64,000 nucleotides of DNA. It comes from Nocardioides sp. HDW12B (GTDB taxonomy: Bacteria; Actinomycetota; Actinomycetes; Propionibacteriales; Nocardioidaceae). The DNA lies in assembly GCF_011299595.1 (NCBI RefSeq), contig NZ_CP049867.1, positions 2,728,001 to 2,792,000 on the forward strand, given 5' to 3'. This document shows positions 43,679 to 50,340 of the stretch, one piece after another. Both the position numbers and the translations under genes were made by a program. Below the pieces are notes generated by a model. That model was not told the origin of the DNA and did not search any database. It saw nothing but the letters and a program-made list of their open reading frames with translations. Positions within the stretch are counted from its first letter, which is position 1. The number at the start of each line of letters is the position of its first letter.

Positions 43679-44065
43679 TCACCCGGCGCCCCGGCCCAGG
43701 CGGGCCAGGAAGCGCTCGGTGTCGACCACGACCCGGGTGACCTCGCCGTGCCCGAGCACCGAGCCGGTGTCGTCGGCCACGGCGGTGACCTCGTAGCGCA
43801 GCAGCCGGCCGTCGCGGTGGACCTGCCGGGCCAGCACCCGCACCCGGTCGCCGACGCTGCTGGCGGCGCGGTGCTCGAGGGAGACCCGGGTGCCGACGGT
43901 GGTCTGGCCGTCCTCGAGCAGCGGGTCGGCGGCCGCGCAGGTCGTCGCCTCGGCCCAGGCCAGCAGCACCGGTGTGCCGAGCACCTCCAGCGAGCCCGAC
44001 CCGACCGCGCGGGCGGTGTCGTCGGTGGTGACGGTGAAGGTGAGGGTCGCCTCGTCGTGGGTCAT
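43679..44065 (-). CDS. Hotdog-fold thioesterase-like protein
   Basis: A 128-residue protein. The pattern VLGTPVLLAWAEATTCAAADPLL, then TTVGTRVSLEHRAASSVGDRVRV and GHGEVTRVVVDTERFLARL, is that of FlK-like/hotdog thioesterases. ATG 44065 is chosen since the conserved TFTVTTDDTARAVGSG follows shortly. The substrate is unknown; it may act on an acyl-CoA. It is convergent with the ALS-like gene, four bases apart. Confidence 0.75.
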   Translation of the reverse strand: MTHDEATLTFTVTTDDTARAVGSGSLEVLGTPVLLAWAEATTCAAADPLLEDGQTTVGTRVSLEHRAASSVGDRVRVLARQVHRDGRLLRYEVTAVADDTGSVLGHGEVTRVVVDTERFLARLGRGAG

Positions 44066-44168
44066 GCCCCCAGCATGCCCATTTCCTCTGACGCCTGCCT
44101 CGATGAGAGACTGGGGCGAACCAGAGTCCACCGGTCCGTCGGATCACGGGCCGTGCAGAGGAGACACC

Positions 44169-44243
44169 ATGGGTAAGACCGGTCGCAAGCGCCGCGGGCG
44201 CAAGAAGAAGGCAGCGAACCACGGCAAGCGTCCCAACGCCTGA
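44169..44243 (+). CDS. Ribosomal protein bL37 (24-residue, Arg/Lys-rich)
   Basis: An ATG with AGAGGAG nine bases before it opens a 24-residue frame, MGKTGRKRRGRKKKAANHGK followed by RPNA. The extreme basic charge and the ANHGKRPNA ending match the tiny large-subunit protein bL37 first seen in mycobacterial ribosome structures. A perfect terminator hairpin follows 20 bp later, so this is a complete one-gene unit. It is too short for routine gene finding and easily missed. Confidence 0.8.
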   Translation: MGKTGRKRRGRKKKAANHGKRPNA

Positions 44244-44263
44244 CCGTCCTCGCGAGAGACACC

Positions 44264-44291
44264 ACGACCCCGTGCACCAGCACGGGGTCGT
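44264..44291 (+). terminator. Terminator after the bL37 gene
   Basis: ACGACCCCGTGC (44264-44275) and GCACGGGGTCGT (44280-44291) form a perfect 12-bp stem with an ACCA loop, followed by CGTCGTTCT. It lies 20 bp past the bL37 stop and before the convergent rsrA gene. Confidence 0.75.
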
Positions 44292-44339
44292 CGTCGTTCT
44301 GGGGCCGGGTGCGGTCCGGGACCCGGACCGGCCGTCGGC

Positions 44340-44618
44340 TCAGGCGGGGCCGGTCTCGCCGTAGCGGACCTGGATCTCCTGGCGGATGCTGATGAGCACC
44401 TTGTGGCGCAGCTCGTCGGGGGCGCGCTCGGCGCAGGAGCGCGCCACCAGCGCCTTGACCGCCCGCTCGAGCACGAAGTGGTCGACGCACGGCGCGCAGT
44501 CGTCGAGGTGCTGCTTGATCGTGGCGGCGTCGGCGTCGGCCAGCTCGTTGTCGATGAAGAAGACCATCCGCTCGAGGGCGGCGGTGCAGTCGGTGTCGTT
44601 CGGGTCGCCGCAGCTCAT
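44340..44618 (-). CDS. rsrA: Mycothiol-system zinc anti-sigma factor RsrA
   Basis: A 92-residue redox-sensing anti-sigma factor. Cys3, Cys11, His37, Cys41, Cys44 and Cys62 are at the same numbers as in Streptomyces RsrA, where Cys11, His37, Cys41 and Cys44 are the zinc/redox centre; residue 61 is Ser here rather than Cys. Disulfide stress expels zinc and frees SigR. It overlaps sigR by four bases (ATGA). Confidence 0.93.
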   Translation of the reverse strand: MSCGDPNDTDCTAALERMVFFIDNELADADAATIKQHLDDCAPCVDHFVLERAVKALVARSCAERAPDELRHKVLISIRQEIQVRYGETGPA

Positions 44619-45253
44619 CGTGTCGCTCCTTCCACGGTCCGGGCGGCGTTGCCGTCGGCGTCGACGCGCATGCCGCGCTCCCGGGCGTAGTCGGCCAGCA
44701 TGGTGCGCAGCTGGCGACGGCCACGGTGCAGCCGCGACATCACGGTGCCGATGGGGGTGTCCATGATCTCGGCGATCTCCTTGTAGGGAAACCCCTCGAC
44801 GTCGGCGAGGTAGACCGCGAGGCGGAACTCCTCCTGCAGCTGGTTGAGCGCGTCCTTGACGTCGCTGTCGGGCAGGTGCTCGAGCGCCACCATCTCGGCG
44901 GACTTGAGTCCGCTCGAGGTGTGGGACTCGGCCCGGGCGAGCTGCCAGTCCTCGACGTCCTCGCTCATCGACTGCTGCGGCTCCCGCTGCTTCTTGCGGT
45001 AGCTGTTGATGAAGGTGTTGGTCAGGATGCGGTAGAGCCAGGCCTTCAGGTTGGTGCCCTGCTTGAACTGGTGGAAGGCGGCGAAGGCCTTCGCGAAGGT
45101 CTCCTGGACCAGGTCCTCGGCGTCGGAGGGGTTGCGGGTCATCCGCATCGCGGCCGAGTAGAGCTGGTCGAGGTAGGGCAGGGCGTCGCGCTCGAAGCGT
45201 GCGGCCCGCTCCTGCTCCGACTCGGGCTCAGGGGTGGTGACTTCGTCAGACAT
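44615..45253 (-). CDS. sigR: ECF sigma factor SigR/SigH (disulfide stress)
   Basis: A 212-residue ECF12-type sigma factor. Region 2: [20 protein letters not shown] with [17 protein letters not shown]; region 4: [18 protein letters not shown] with [14 protein letters not shown]. It activates thioredoxin, mycothiol and protease genes from GGAAT/GTT promoters. ATG 45253 is used; the frame stays open upstream, and Streptomyces makes a longer unstable SigR' from such an upstream start, so a second isoform is possible. Confidence 0.94.
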   Translation of the reverse strand: MSDEVTTPEPESEQERAARFERDALPYLDQLYSAAMRMTRNPSDAEDLVQETFAKAFAAFHQFKQGTNLKAWLYRILTNTFINSYRKKQREPQQSMSEDVEDWQLARAESHTSSGLKSAEMVALEHLPDSDVKDALNQLQEEFRLAVYLADVEGFPYKEIAEIMDTPIGTVMSRLHRGRRQLRTMLADYARERGMRVDADGNAARTVEGATR

Positions 45254-45399
45254 TGTCCGCCAGCCTACCGGCAGGGTCCGCCCCGGCAGATCGGCCGTGA
45301 TCGTCGCGCAGGCCACGGTGACCCCTTCCTGTCGTTCGAGGTGCCGGCGCGCGTGCGCCGACCCCGGGTCAACGCCCGGCCCGCGGGGTTGATTCCCTC

Positions 45400-46029
45400 C
45401 TAGAGCACGCGCTGCTCGATGAGCTCCAGCGCGCTCTCGACCACGATCTGCGCGACGTCCTCGGCGCTGACCCCGCTGCGCTTCGGCGTCTTCAGCCCGT
45501 GGTCGGCCGAGGGTACGACGACCAGTGGCTGGGTCGGCGCGAACTCCGCCGGGGTTCCGAAGGGGTCCCGCTCGCCCTGGACGACCAGGGTCGGCACGGT
45601 GACCGCGGCCAGCTCGTCGGCCCGCGACCTCTCCGGCTTGCCCGGCGGGTGCAGCGGGAAGGACAGCGCGAGCACCGCCGACGCACCGAGGTGGTGAGCG
45701 GTCCGGCAGGAGCTGCGGGCTCCGGCGCTGCGTCCCCCGAGGACCAGCGGGGTCCGCGAGCGCAGCCGGTCGACGACCGCCACCGCGCAGGTGTCGAGGA
45801 TGCCGGGGGCCGAGGCGATCCGGCGTCCGGCGACCCGCCAGGGCTGCTCGAGCCGGATGACGGTGATGCCCTGGCCGGGCAGCGCCCGTGCCAGCGCGAC
45901 CAGGTCGGGGGCGTCGGGGCCTCCCCCGGCGCCGTGCTGCAGGAAGAGGGTGGCGCGGGGGCTGCGGGAGCGGTCGACGTGCAGCCGGGCGTCGCCGTGG
46001 GGGGTGGCCCAGGTGCGGATCTCGGTCAC
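45400..46029 (-). CDS. Alpha/beta hydrolase-like protein (KANL3/Tex30 type)
   Basis: A 209-residue small hydrolase-fold protein. Seen: [21 protein letters not shown] (oxyanion loop region), the nucleophile elbow [14 protein letters not shown] with a Ser, and late [12 protein letters not shown] and SADHGLKTP with a plausible Asp/His. This matches the KANL3/Tex30 dienelactone-hydrolase-like proteins common in actinobacteria; substrate unknown. Start GTG 46029 overlaps the SRAP stop (GTGA). Confidence 0.72.
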   Translation of the reverse strand: MTEIRTWATPHGDARLHVDRSRSPRATLFLQHGAGGGPDAPDLVALARALPGQGITVIRLEQPWRVAGRRIASAPGILDTCAVAVVDRLRSRTPLVLGGRSAGARSSCRTAHHLGASAVLALSFPLHPPGKPERSRADELAAVTVPTLVVQGERDPFGTPAEFAPTQPLVVVPSADHGLKTPKRSGVSAEDVAQIVVESALELIEQRVL

Positions 46030-46814
46030 GCGGGTCCGCCCGTGCCGGCATCCACGCCCGCGGGCACGTCCTCGGCGGGCAGGGGCTCGGCGAGCTCGGG
46101 GCCGTTGTGGCGCACGTTGTTGACCTGGGTCGAGACGGGATAGGCCTCGAGCCGGCCCGGGGCCGCGGGCACCAGCAGGGCGCGGGCCCGGTCGACGTCG
46201 ACGCCGGGGTCGAGCCACTCGGCGCGGCGGTCCGGCTCGACCAGCAGCGGCATCCGGTCGTGGATGTGGCCCACGGCGTCCTCCGCGGTCGTGGTGAGCA
46301 CCGTGCAGGTCCAGCGGAAGCGCTCGGGGTCGTCCTCGTCGCGTGTCGGGTCCCTCCAGATCTCGTAGAGGCCGGCCATGGCCATCACGGACCCGTCCGC
46401 GGGGTGGATGTAGAACGGCTGCTTGAGCGGCTTGCCGGCCTTCGTGCGCTGCTCGGTGGCGTACCACTCGTAGTAGCCGTCGGCGGGCAGCAGGCAGCGA
46501 CGCTTGGCGAAGGCCCGGCGGAAGGCGGGCTTCTCGGTCACCGTCTCCATGCGCGCGTTGATCATGCGGTTGCCGATCGAGGGGTCCTTGGCCCAGAAGG
46601 GCACCAGCCCCCAGCGCAGCACCCGGAGCTGCCGCTCGGCCGGGGCGTCCTCGCCGGGCGGCCGGTCGAGCACGGCGTACACCTGCTTGGTCGGCGCGAC
46701 GTTCCAGTCGGGCTCGAGCGGAGCGGCGACGGTCTCGGTGACCTTCGCGCGGTCGATCTCGAACTCCTCGGCGAGGTCCTCCGGCTTGCGGCTCGATGCG
46801 TAGCGCCCACACAT
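46026..46814 (-). CDS. SRAP-domain abasic-site protein (YedK/HMCES family)
   Basis: A 262-residue protein that protects abasic sites in single-stranded DNA by a covalent bond to its N-terminal Cys2. Motifs: [40 protein letters not shown] (catalytic Glu) and [13 protein letters not shown] (His). The start must be the ATG at 46814, because Cys must be residue 2; an ATG two codons earlier overlaps the tetR stop (TGATG) but would bury the Cys. M. tuberculosis keeps its homologue close to sigH and aroA. Confidence 0.93.
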   Translation of the reverse strand: MCGRYASSRKPEDLAEEFEIDRAKVTETVAAPLEPDWNVAPTKQVYAVLDRPPGEDAPAERQLRVLRWGLVPFWAKDPSIGNRMINARMETVTEKPAFRRAFAKRRCLLPADGYYEWYATEQRTKAGKPLKQPFYIHPADGSVMAMAGLYEIWRDPTRDEDDPERFRWTCTVLTTTAEDAVGHIHDRMPLLVEPDRRAEWLDPGVDVDRARALLVPAAPGRLEAYPVSTQVNNVRHNGPELAEPLPAEDVPAGVDAGTGGPA

Positions 46815-46819
46815 GGGCA

Positions 46820-47437
46820 TCACCCTACGGCGGCCTGCTCGGCCTCGACCCCGGCCAGCACCGCGCCGACGACCCAGGCCAGGTCGTCGGCGGTGCGCTC
46901 GGGGCTGTGGTGGGGCTGCGTCAGGTGCGACAGCGCCAGCCGGATGACCGACTCCAGCGACACGGCGAGCTTCTCGCCGCGCAGCGGCAGGTCGGGGAAG
47001 TGCTCGACCACGAGGTCGTAGAGGAAGCCGGCGGCGGTGTCGATGATGGTCTGCGACTGGAAGATGTAGGGCAGGAGGTCGGTGTCGCCGGTGTGCCCGC
47101 TCTCCAGCACGGCCTTGAGCAGGGCGTTGTCGCCGGCGCTGGTGAGCGCGCCGAGCACCGCCGAGCGCACGGCGGGCTGGAACTCCTGCTCCCCCTCGAA
47201 GGACTCGCGCACCACGTCGAGGAAGACGTCGAGCTCGCGCATCACGAGCTGCTCGGCGAGCTGCTGCTTGGTGCCGAACTCGTTGTAGACGGTCTGCCGG
47301 CTGACCCCGGCCCGGTCGGCGACCTTGGCCATCGTGAGCCGGCGCCACCCCTCGGCGGCGAAGGCCGCGGCGGCCGCGTCGAGCAGCCGGTCGCGCAGGA
47401 TCGTGCGCACGGCGGCCCGGAACGGTTTCTTGCTCAC
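46820..47437 (-). CDS. TetR-family regulator, probably of the alkane hydroxylase genes
   Basis: A 205-residue repressor. The helix-turn-helix is at residues ~20-65 (AAFAAEGWRRLTMAKVADRA then GVSRQTVYNEFGTKQQLAEQL). The C-terminal ligand domain has no recognised specificity. It lies 110 bp after rubredoxin on the same strand, as TetR genes do behind alkB-rub clusters in mycobacteria and rhodococci. Its likely target is the palindrome in the alkB promoter; that is inference. Confidence 0.85.
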   Translation of the reverse strand: MSKKPFRAAVRTILRDRLLDAAAAAFAAEGWRRLTMAKVADRAGVSRQTVYNEFGTKQQLAEQLVMRELDVFLDVVRESFEGEQEFQPAVRSAVLGALTSAGDNALLKAVLESGHTGDTDLLPYIFQSQTIIDTAAGFLYDLVVEHFPDLPLRGEKLAVSLESVIRLALSHLTQPHHSPERTADDLAWVVGAVLAGVEAEQAAVG

Positions 47438-47547
47438 CTGGTCAGGGTCTCATCCGGGGGCAAGGTGCCGGGCAGGTCGTCCGGCGGGCCGTCCGGCAGG
47501 TCGACCAGCGCGTCGCCGGGCGGGTCGACCCGAGGTCGGGCGCTCGC

Positions 47548-47748
47548 TCAGACCGGCTCGAAGTCCTGCGCCTCGCGCACCCCGCAGTCCGGACACGGCC
47601 AGTCCTCGTCGACCTCGGCCAGCGGGGTGCCCGCCGGCCAGCCCTCGCGGGGCTCGCCGAGGGTCTCGTCGTAGACGTAGTCGCAATTGGGGCAGCGGAA
47701 GCAGCCGGTCTGCTGGTCCTGCCGTGTCGTGGTGGTGACGGTCTCCAT
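47548..47748 (-). CDS. Rubredoxin (alkane hydroxylase electron carrier)
   Basis: A 66-residue iron protein. Two Cys pairs, FRCPNCDYVYDE and PCPDCGVREAQDFE, hold one iron; the spacer GWPAGTPLAEVDEDW is standard. The ~15-residue Thr/Gln tail at the N-terminus is extra. It would pass electrons to AlkB, whose gene lies just upstream. ATG 47748 has GGGAGAG six bases before it. The rubredoxin is separate here; in many actinobacteria it is fused to AlkB. Confidence 0.94.
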   Translation of the reverse strand: METVTTTTRQDQQTGCFRCPNCDYVYDETLGEPREGWPAGTPLAEVDEDWPCPDCGVREAQDFEPV

Positions 47749-47782
47749 GGTTCTCTCCCTCGGCTCGTCGGTCGGGTGCTGC

Positions 47783-47826
47783 GTGCTGGGCTCGTGCTGG
47801 GCTCGTGCTGGGCTGGTGCTGGGCCG
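47783..47826. repeat. Four 11-bp tandem repeats between alkB and rubredoxin
   Basis: GTGCTGGGCTC repeats four times with small changes in the 89-bp spacer between the alkB stop and the rubredoxin start. It is non-coding on the minus strand. It may simply be slippage; it could affect coupling between the two genes. Confidence 0.75.
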
Positions 47827-47837
47827 GCGCCGGTGGC

Positions 47838-49058
47838 TCAGGCGGCGTCGGCGCGGCTCGTGGGCGGCTGCCCGTACGTCGCGAGGTAGCGCTCGGCGCG
47901 CCGCGGGTGGAGGTTGGCGCGGCTGACGTCGCCGTCGTAGTGCGCCACGACGCGGCGGTCCATGACCCGGCGCCAGACGGCCGGGACCCAGGTCAGCACG
48001 ATCATCCCGGCGTAGCCGGTGGGCAGCACCGGCGCCTCGGGGAAGTCGCGCAGCGCCTGGTAGCGCCGCGTGGGGTTGGCGTGGTGGTCGCTGTGGCGCT
48101 GCAGGTGGTAGAGCAGCACGTTGGTCCCGATGTTGTTGCTGTTCCAGCTGTGGCTGGGGTTCACGCGCTCGTAGCGGCCCGACTCGAGCGTGGCGCGCTT
48201 CATGCCGTAGTGCTCGAGGTAGTTGACCGACTCCAGCTCCCAGATGCCGACCACGGCGGCGACCAGCAGGTAGGGCAGCACCTGCCACCCGAAGGCGAGC
48301 ACCAGCCCGCCCCACAGCACCACGGTCATGGCGTAGGCGTTGAGGATGTCGTTCTTGATGGTCCAGTGGTTCTGGTCGCGGCGACCGAAGCGCTTCTTCT
48401 CCAGGCGCCAGGCGCTCTTCCAGCTGCCGACCACGGTGCGCGGCAGGAAGCCCCAGACGGTCTCCCCCATCCGCGAGCTCGCGGGGTCCTCCGGGGTGGC
48501 GACGCGGACGTGGTGCCCGCGGTTGTGCTCGATGTAGAAGTGCCCGTACGCCGTCGGGGCGAGCGCCACGCGCGACAGCCAGCGCTCGTGCTTCTCCTTC
48601 TTGTGGCCGAGCTCGTGGGCGGTGTTGATGCCGATCCCGACCACGATGCCGAGCGAGATCGCCATGCCGAGCCGGTCCAGCACGTCGTGCTGGGGCTGGC
48701 TGATCATCCAGGCGGTCCAGATCACCGCGAGGTACTGCATCGGGATGAAGGCGTAGGTGATCCAGCGGTAGAACCGGTCCTCCTCCAGGCGCTCGAGGAC
48801 CTCGTCCGGGGGGTTGTTGGGATCGATCCCCACGAGGAGGTCCACCAGGGGCACGAGGCCGAAGATGAAGACCGGGCCGAAGAACCAGAAGGCGTCCCAG
48901 CCCGTCCAGCTCACCAGGCCCCAGGACAGGAACGGGATGATCGGCACGATCGCGCCGACCAGCCAGGCGTAGCGCTTGGTGTCGCGCCAGACGGGCTCGG
49001 CGGGGTGGGCCTCCGCGCTGTGGGTCGAGGTGGTCGCCGGGGTGTGAGTGGCAGCCAT
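47838..49058 (-). CDS. alkB: Alkane 1-monooxygenase AlkB
   Basis: A 406-residue integral membrane di-iron enzyme that hydroxylates medium-chain n-alkanes at the terminal carbon. The histidine boxes are all present: NTAHELGHK, FYIEHNRGHHVRV, LESVNYLEHYG and YHLQRHSDHHANP. About six helices. The N-terminal ~20 residues are a Thr/Ala/His tail. It heads a promoter-alkB-rubredoxin-tetR cluster; a reductase must come from elsewhere. Length is normal. Confidence 0.95.
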   Translation of the reverse strand: MAATHTPATTSTHSAEAHPAEPVWRDTKRYAWLVGAIVPIIPFLSWGLVSWTGWDAFWFFGPVFIFGLVPLVDLLVGIDPNNPPDEVLERLEEDRFYRWITYAFIPMQYLAVIWTAWMISQPQHDVLDRLGMAISLGIVVGIGINTAHELGHKKEKHERWLSRVALAPTAYGHFYIEHNRGHHVRVATPEDPASSRMGETVWGFLPRTVVGSWKSAWRLEKKRFGRRDQNHWTIKNDILNAYAMTVVLWGGLVLAFGWQVLPYLLVAAVVGIWELESVNYLEHYGMKRATLESGRYERVNPSHSWNSNNIGTNVLLYHLQRHSDHHANPTRRYQALRDFPEAPVLPTGYAGMIVLTWVPAVWRRVMDRRVVAHYDGDVSRANLHPRRAERYLATYGQPPTSRADAA

Positions 49059-49107
49059 GATCAGCCTCCTGCTCGCTGCGTCCCGCGTGAACAGCGGGCT
49101 TTACACG

Positions 49108-49158
49108 AGAGTAGGAGTTGTACACCTACTTGGCAACGACTTCGAGTTTGTACACCGA
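49108..49158 (-). promoter_or_regulatory. alkB promoter with a candidate TetR operator
   Basis: On the minus strand TTGCCA (49136-49131) and TACTCT (49113-49108) are 17 bases apart. Within and around the spacer lies AGTAGG-N9-CCTACT (49110-49115 and 49125-49130), an inverted repeat that a bound repressor would use to block polymerase. A related GGTGTACAA sequence occurs twice: once in the spacer and once about 30 bp further upstream, near 49155. Confidence 0.55.
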
Positions 49159-49204
49159 CGTGTCGCGCGTCACACCGCAGCGATTGGCGGGAGCGGCGTG
49201 TAGG

Positions 49205-49984
49205 TCAGTGGACGAGCAGCGTGCCCAGCACGGCGCCGGCCCGGTCCACGTCGCCCGGGAGCCCCTCCACCCAGATGCGGGCGTCCTCGGGACCGCCCAG
49301 CTCGGTGAGCAGCGTGCGCAGGCGCGCCACGGCCGGCGCCAGGTCGGGCGTGCGACGCACGAGCGTCACCACCGCGTCGTGGCCCAGGCGGGCCACGGTC
49401 TCCTCGCCGGAGAAGGTGGCACGCAGTCCCTCGGCGACGGTGGCCAGCTCGAGGGCACGCACCAGCCGCAGGTCGACGGGTCCGGCCCCGCGCAGGCCGG
49501 CGCGGTGGCGTCGGGCGCTGGCGGTGACGTCGACGACGACGAGCGCGTGCGTGCGGCGTACGTCGTCCCCGGAGCGCTCGGCGCCCCGGTAGACCTCCGC
49601 CAGGCGGCTGCGCAGGTGCTGCTGGCTGGCGAGCCCGGTGAGCGGGTCCTCGCACGAGACGTCGACCAGGTAGCCGAGCGTCGCCTCGCTCCAGGCCACG
49701 GTCATCGCCTCCACGGCAGCGAAGTCGGGGTCCGAGCTGCGGACGACCTCGTAGGTCCTCCGCAGCCCGGTGAGCGCCTCTCCCACGGACGCCCCGTCCC
49801 CGGCCAGCGCGGTCCCCACCAGGGCGCAGGCCGCGAGCGGGCACCTCCCGGACGCCAGGGCGTCACCGACCGCATCGAATCCCAGCGGCACGTCGTGCCT
49901 CGATGCGGTGGTGCGCTCCCTCCCTGGCTCCGGCGAGCCACCCGGGTCACGTCGGCCGGTGAAGGACGGCAAGCTGCCTCGCAT
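49205..49984 (-). CDS. Degenerate GGDEF-like protein
   Basis: A 259-residue soluble protein. The start ATG at 49984 follows GGGAGGAGGACGCC. The N-terminal 110 residues have no recognised fold. From ~112 the sequence reads CEDPLTGLASQQHLRSRL, the usual opening of a GGDEF diguanylate cyclase, but the active-site loop (GGDEF) is replaced by LGHDAVVTL. It is thus unlikely to make c-di-GMP; it could bind a nucleotide or partner. Divergent from the ECF fusion gene. Confidence 0.65.
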   Translation of the reverse strand: MRGSLPSFTGRRDPGGSPEPGRERTTASRHDVPLGFDAVGDALASGRCPLAACALVGTALAGDGASVGEALTGLRRTYEVVRSSDPDFAAVEAMTVAWSEATLGYLVDVSCEDPLTGLASQQHLRSRLAEVYRGAERSGDDVRRTHALVVVDVTASARRHRAGLRGAGPVDLRLVRALELATVAEGLRATFSGEETVARLGHDAVVTLVRRTPDLAPAVARLRTLLTELGGPEDARIWVEGLPGDVDRAGAVLGTLLVH

Positions 49985-50340
49985 GGCGTCCTCCTCCCCT
50001 CCGGTGGGTCGTCCTCCCATGAACCGACCCGTGGCCGACGAGCACCGGTGGTGCCGTCGATGAGGGAACGGAGCCGTGGCGGGGTCATGACGCGGTTCCG
50101 GAGATTTTCTTTTTCGGTGCCGCCCGGCCCTCGTCCGCCCCGGCGGGCCCGTCCCGCGGGTCCTGGTGCTGCCGGGTCGGCTGGGGCTGATGTGGCTGCC
50201 GGTGCACCCACGGTCGACTCAGGCGTCACCTCGGCCTCGCGGATCGCTCGCGGTATCGGCCGACCCGGGGTATTTTTTGTCACGGCAGGCGATTCGTCCG
50301 CCGAGGAGGCGGGCACCCTGTCCGCTCCACCCGTGGGGAC
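49985..50340. other. Divergent intergenic region with two AT-rich patches
   Basis: 356 bp between the GGDEF-like gene and the ECF fusion gene. Most is GC-rich without ORFs that look real. Two AT-rich islands stand out: GATTTTCTTTTT near 50103-50114 and TATTTTTTGT at 50271-50280. The second lies 60 bp before the ECF start and could hold a -10 box. No clear -35 partner was seen. Confidence 0.4.

Noticed and set aside
46815-46820. ATG two codons upstream as SRAP start
   Set aside because: SRAP chemistry needs Cys at residue 2, so the start must be the ATG directly before CGRY, even though the earlier ATG overlaps the tetR stop.
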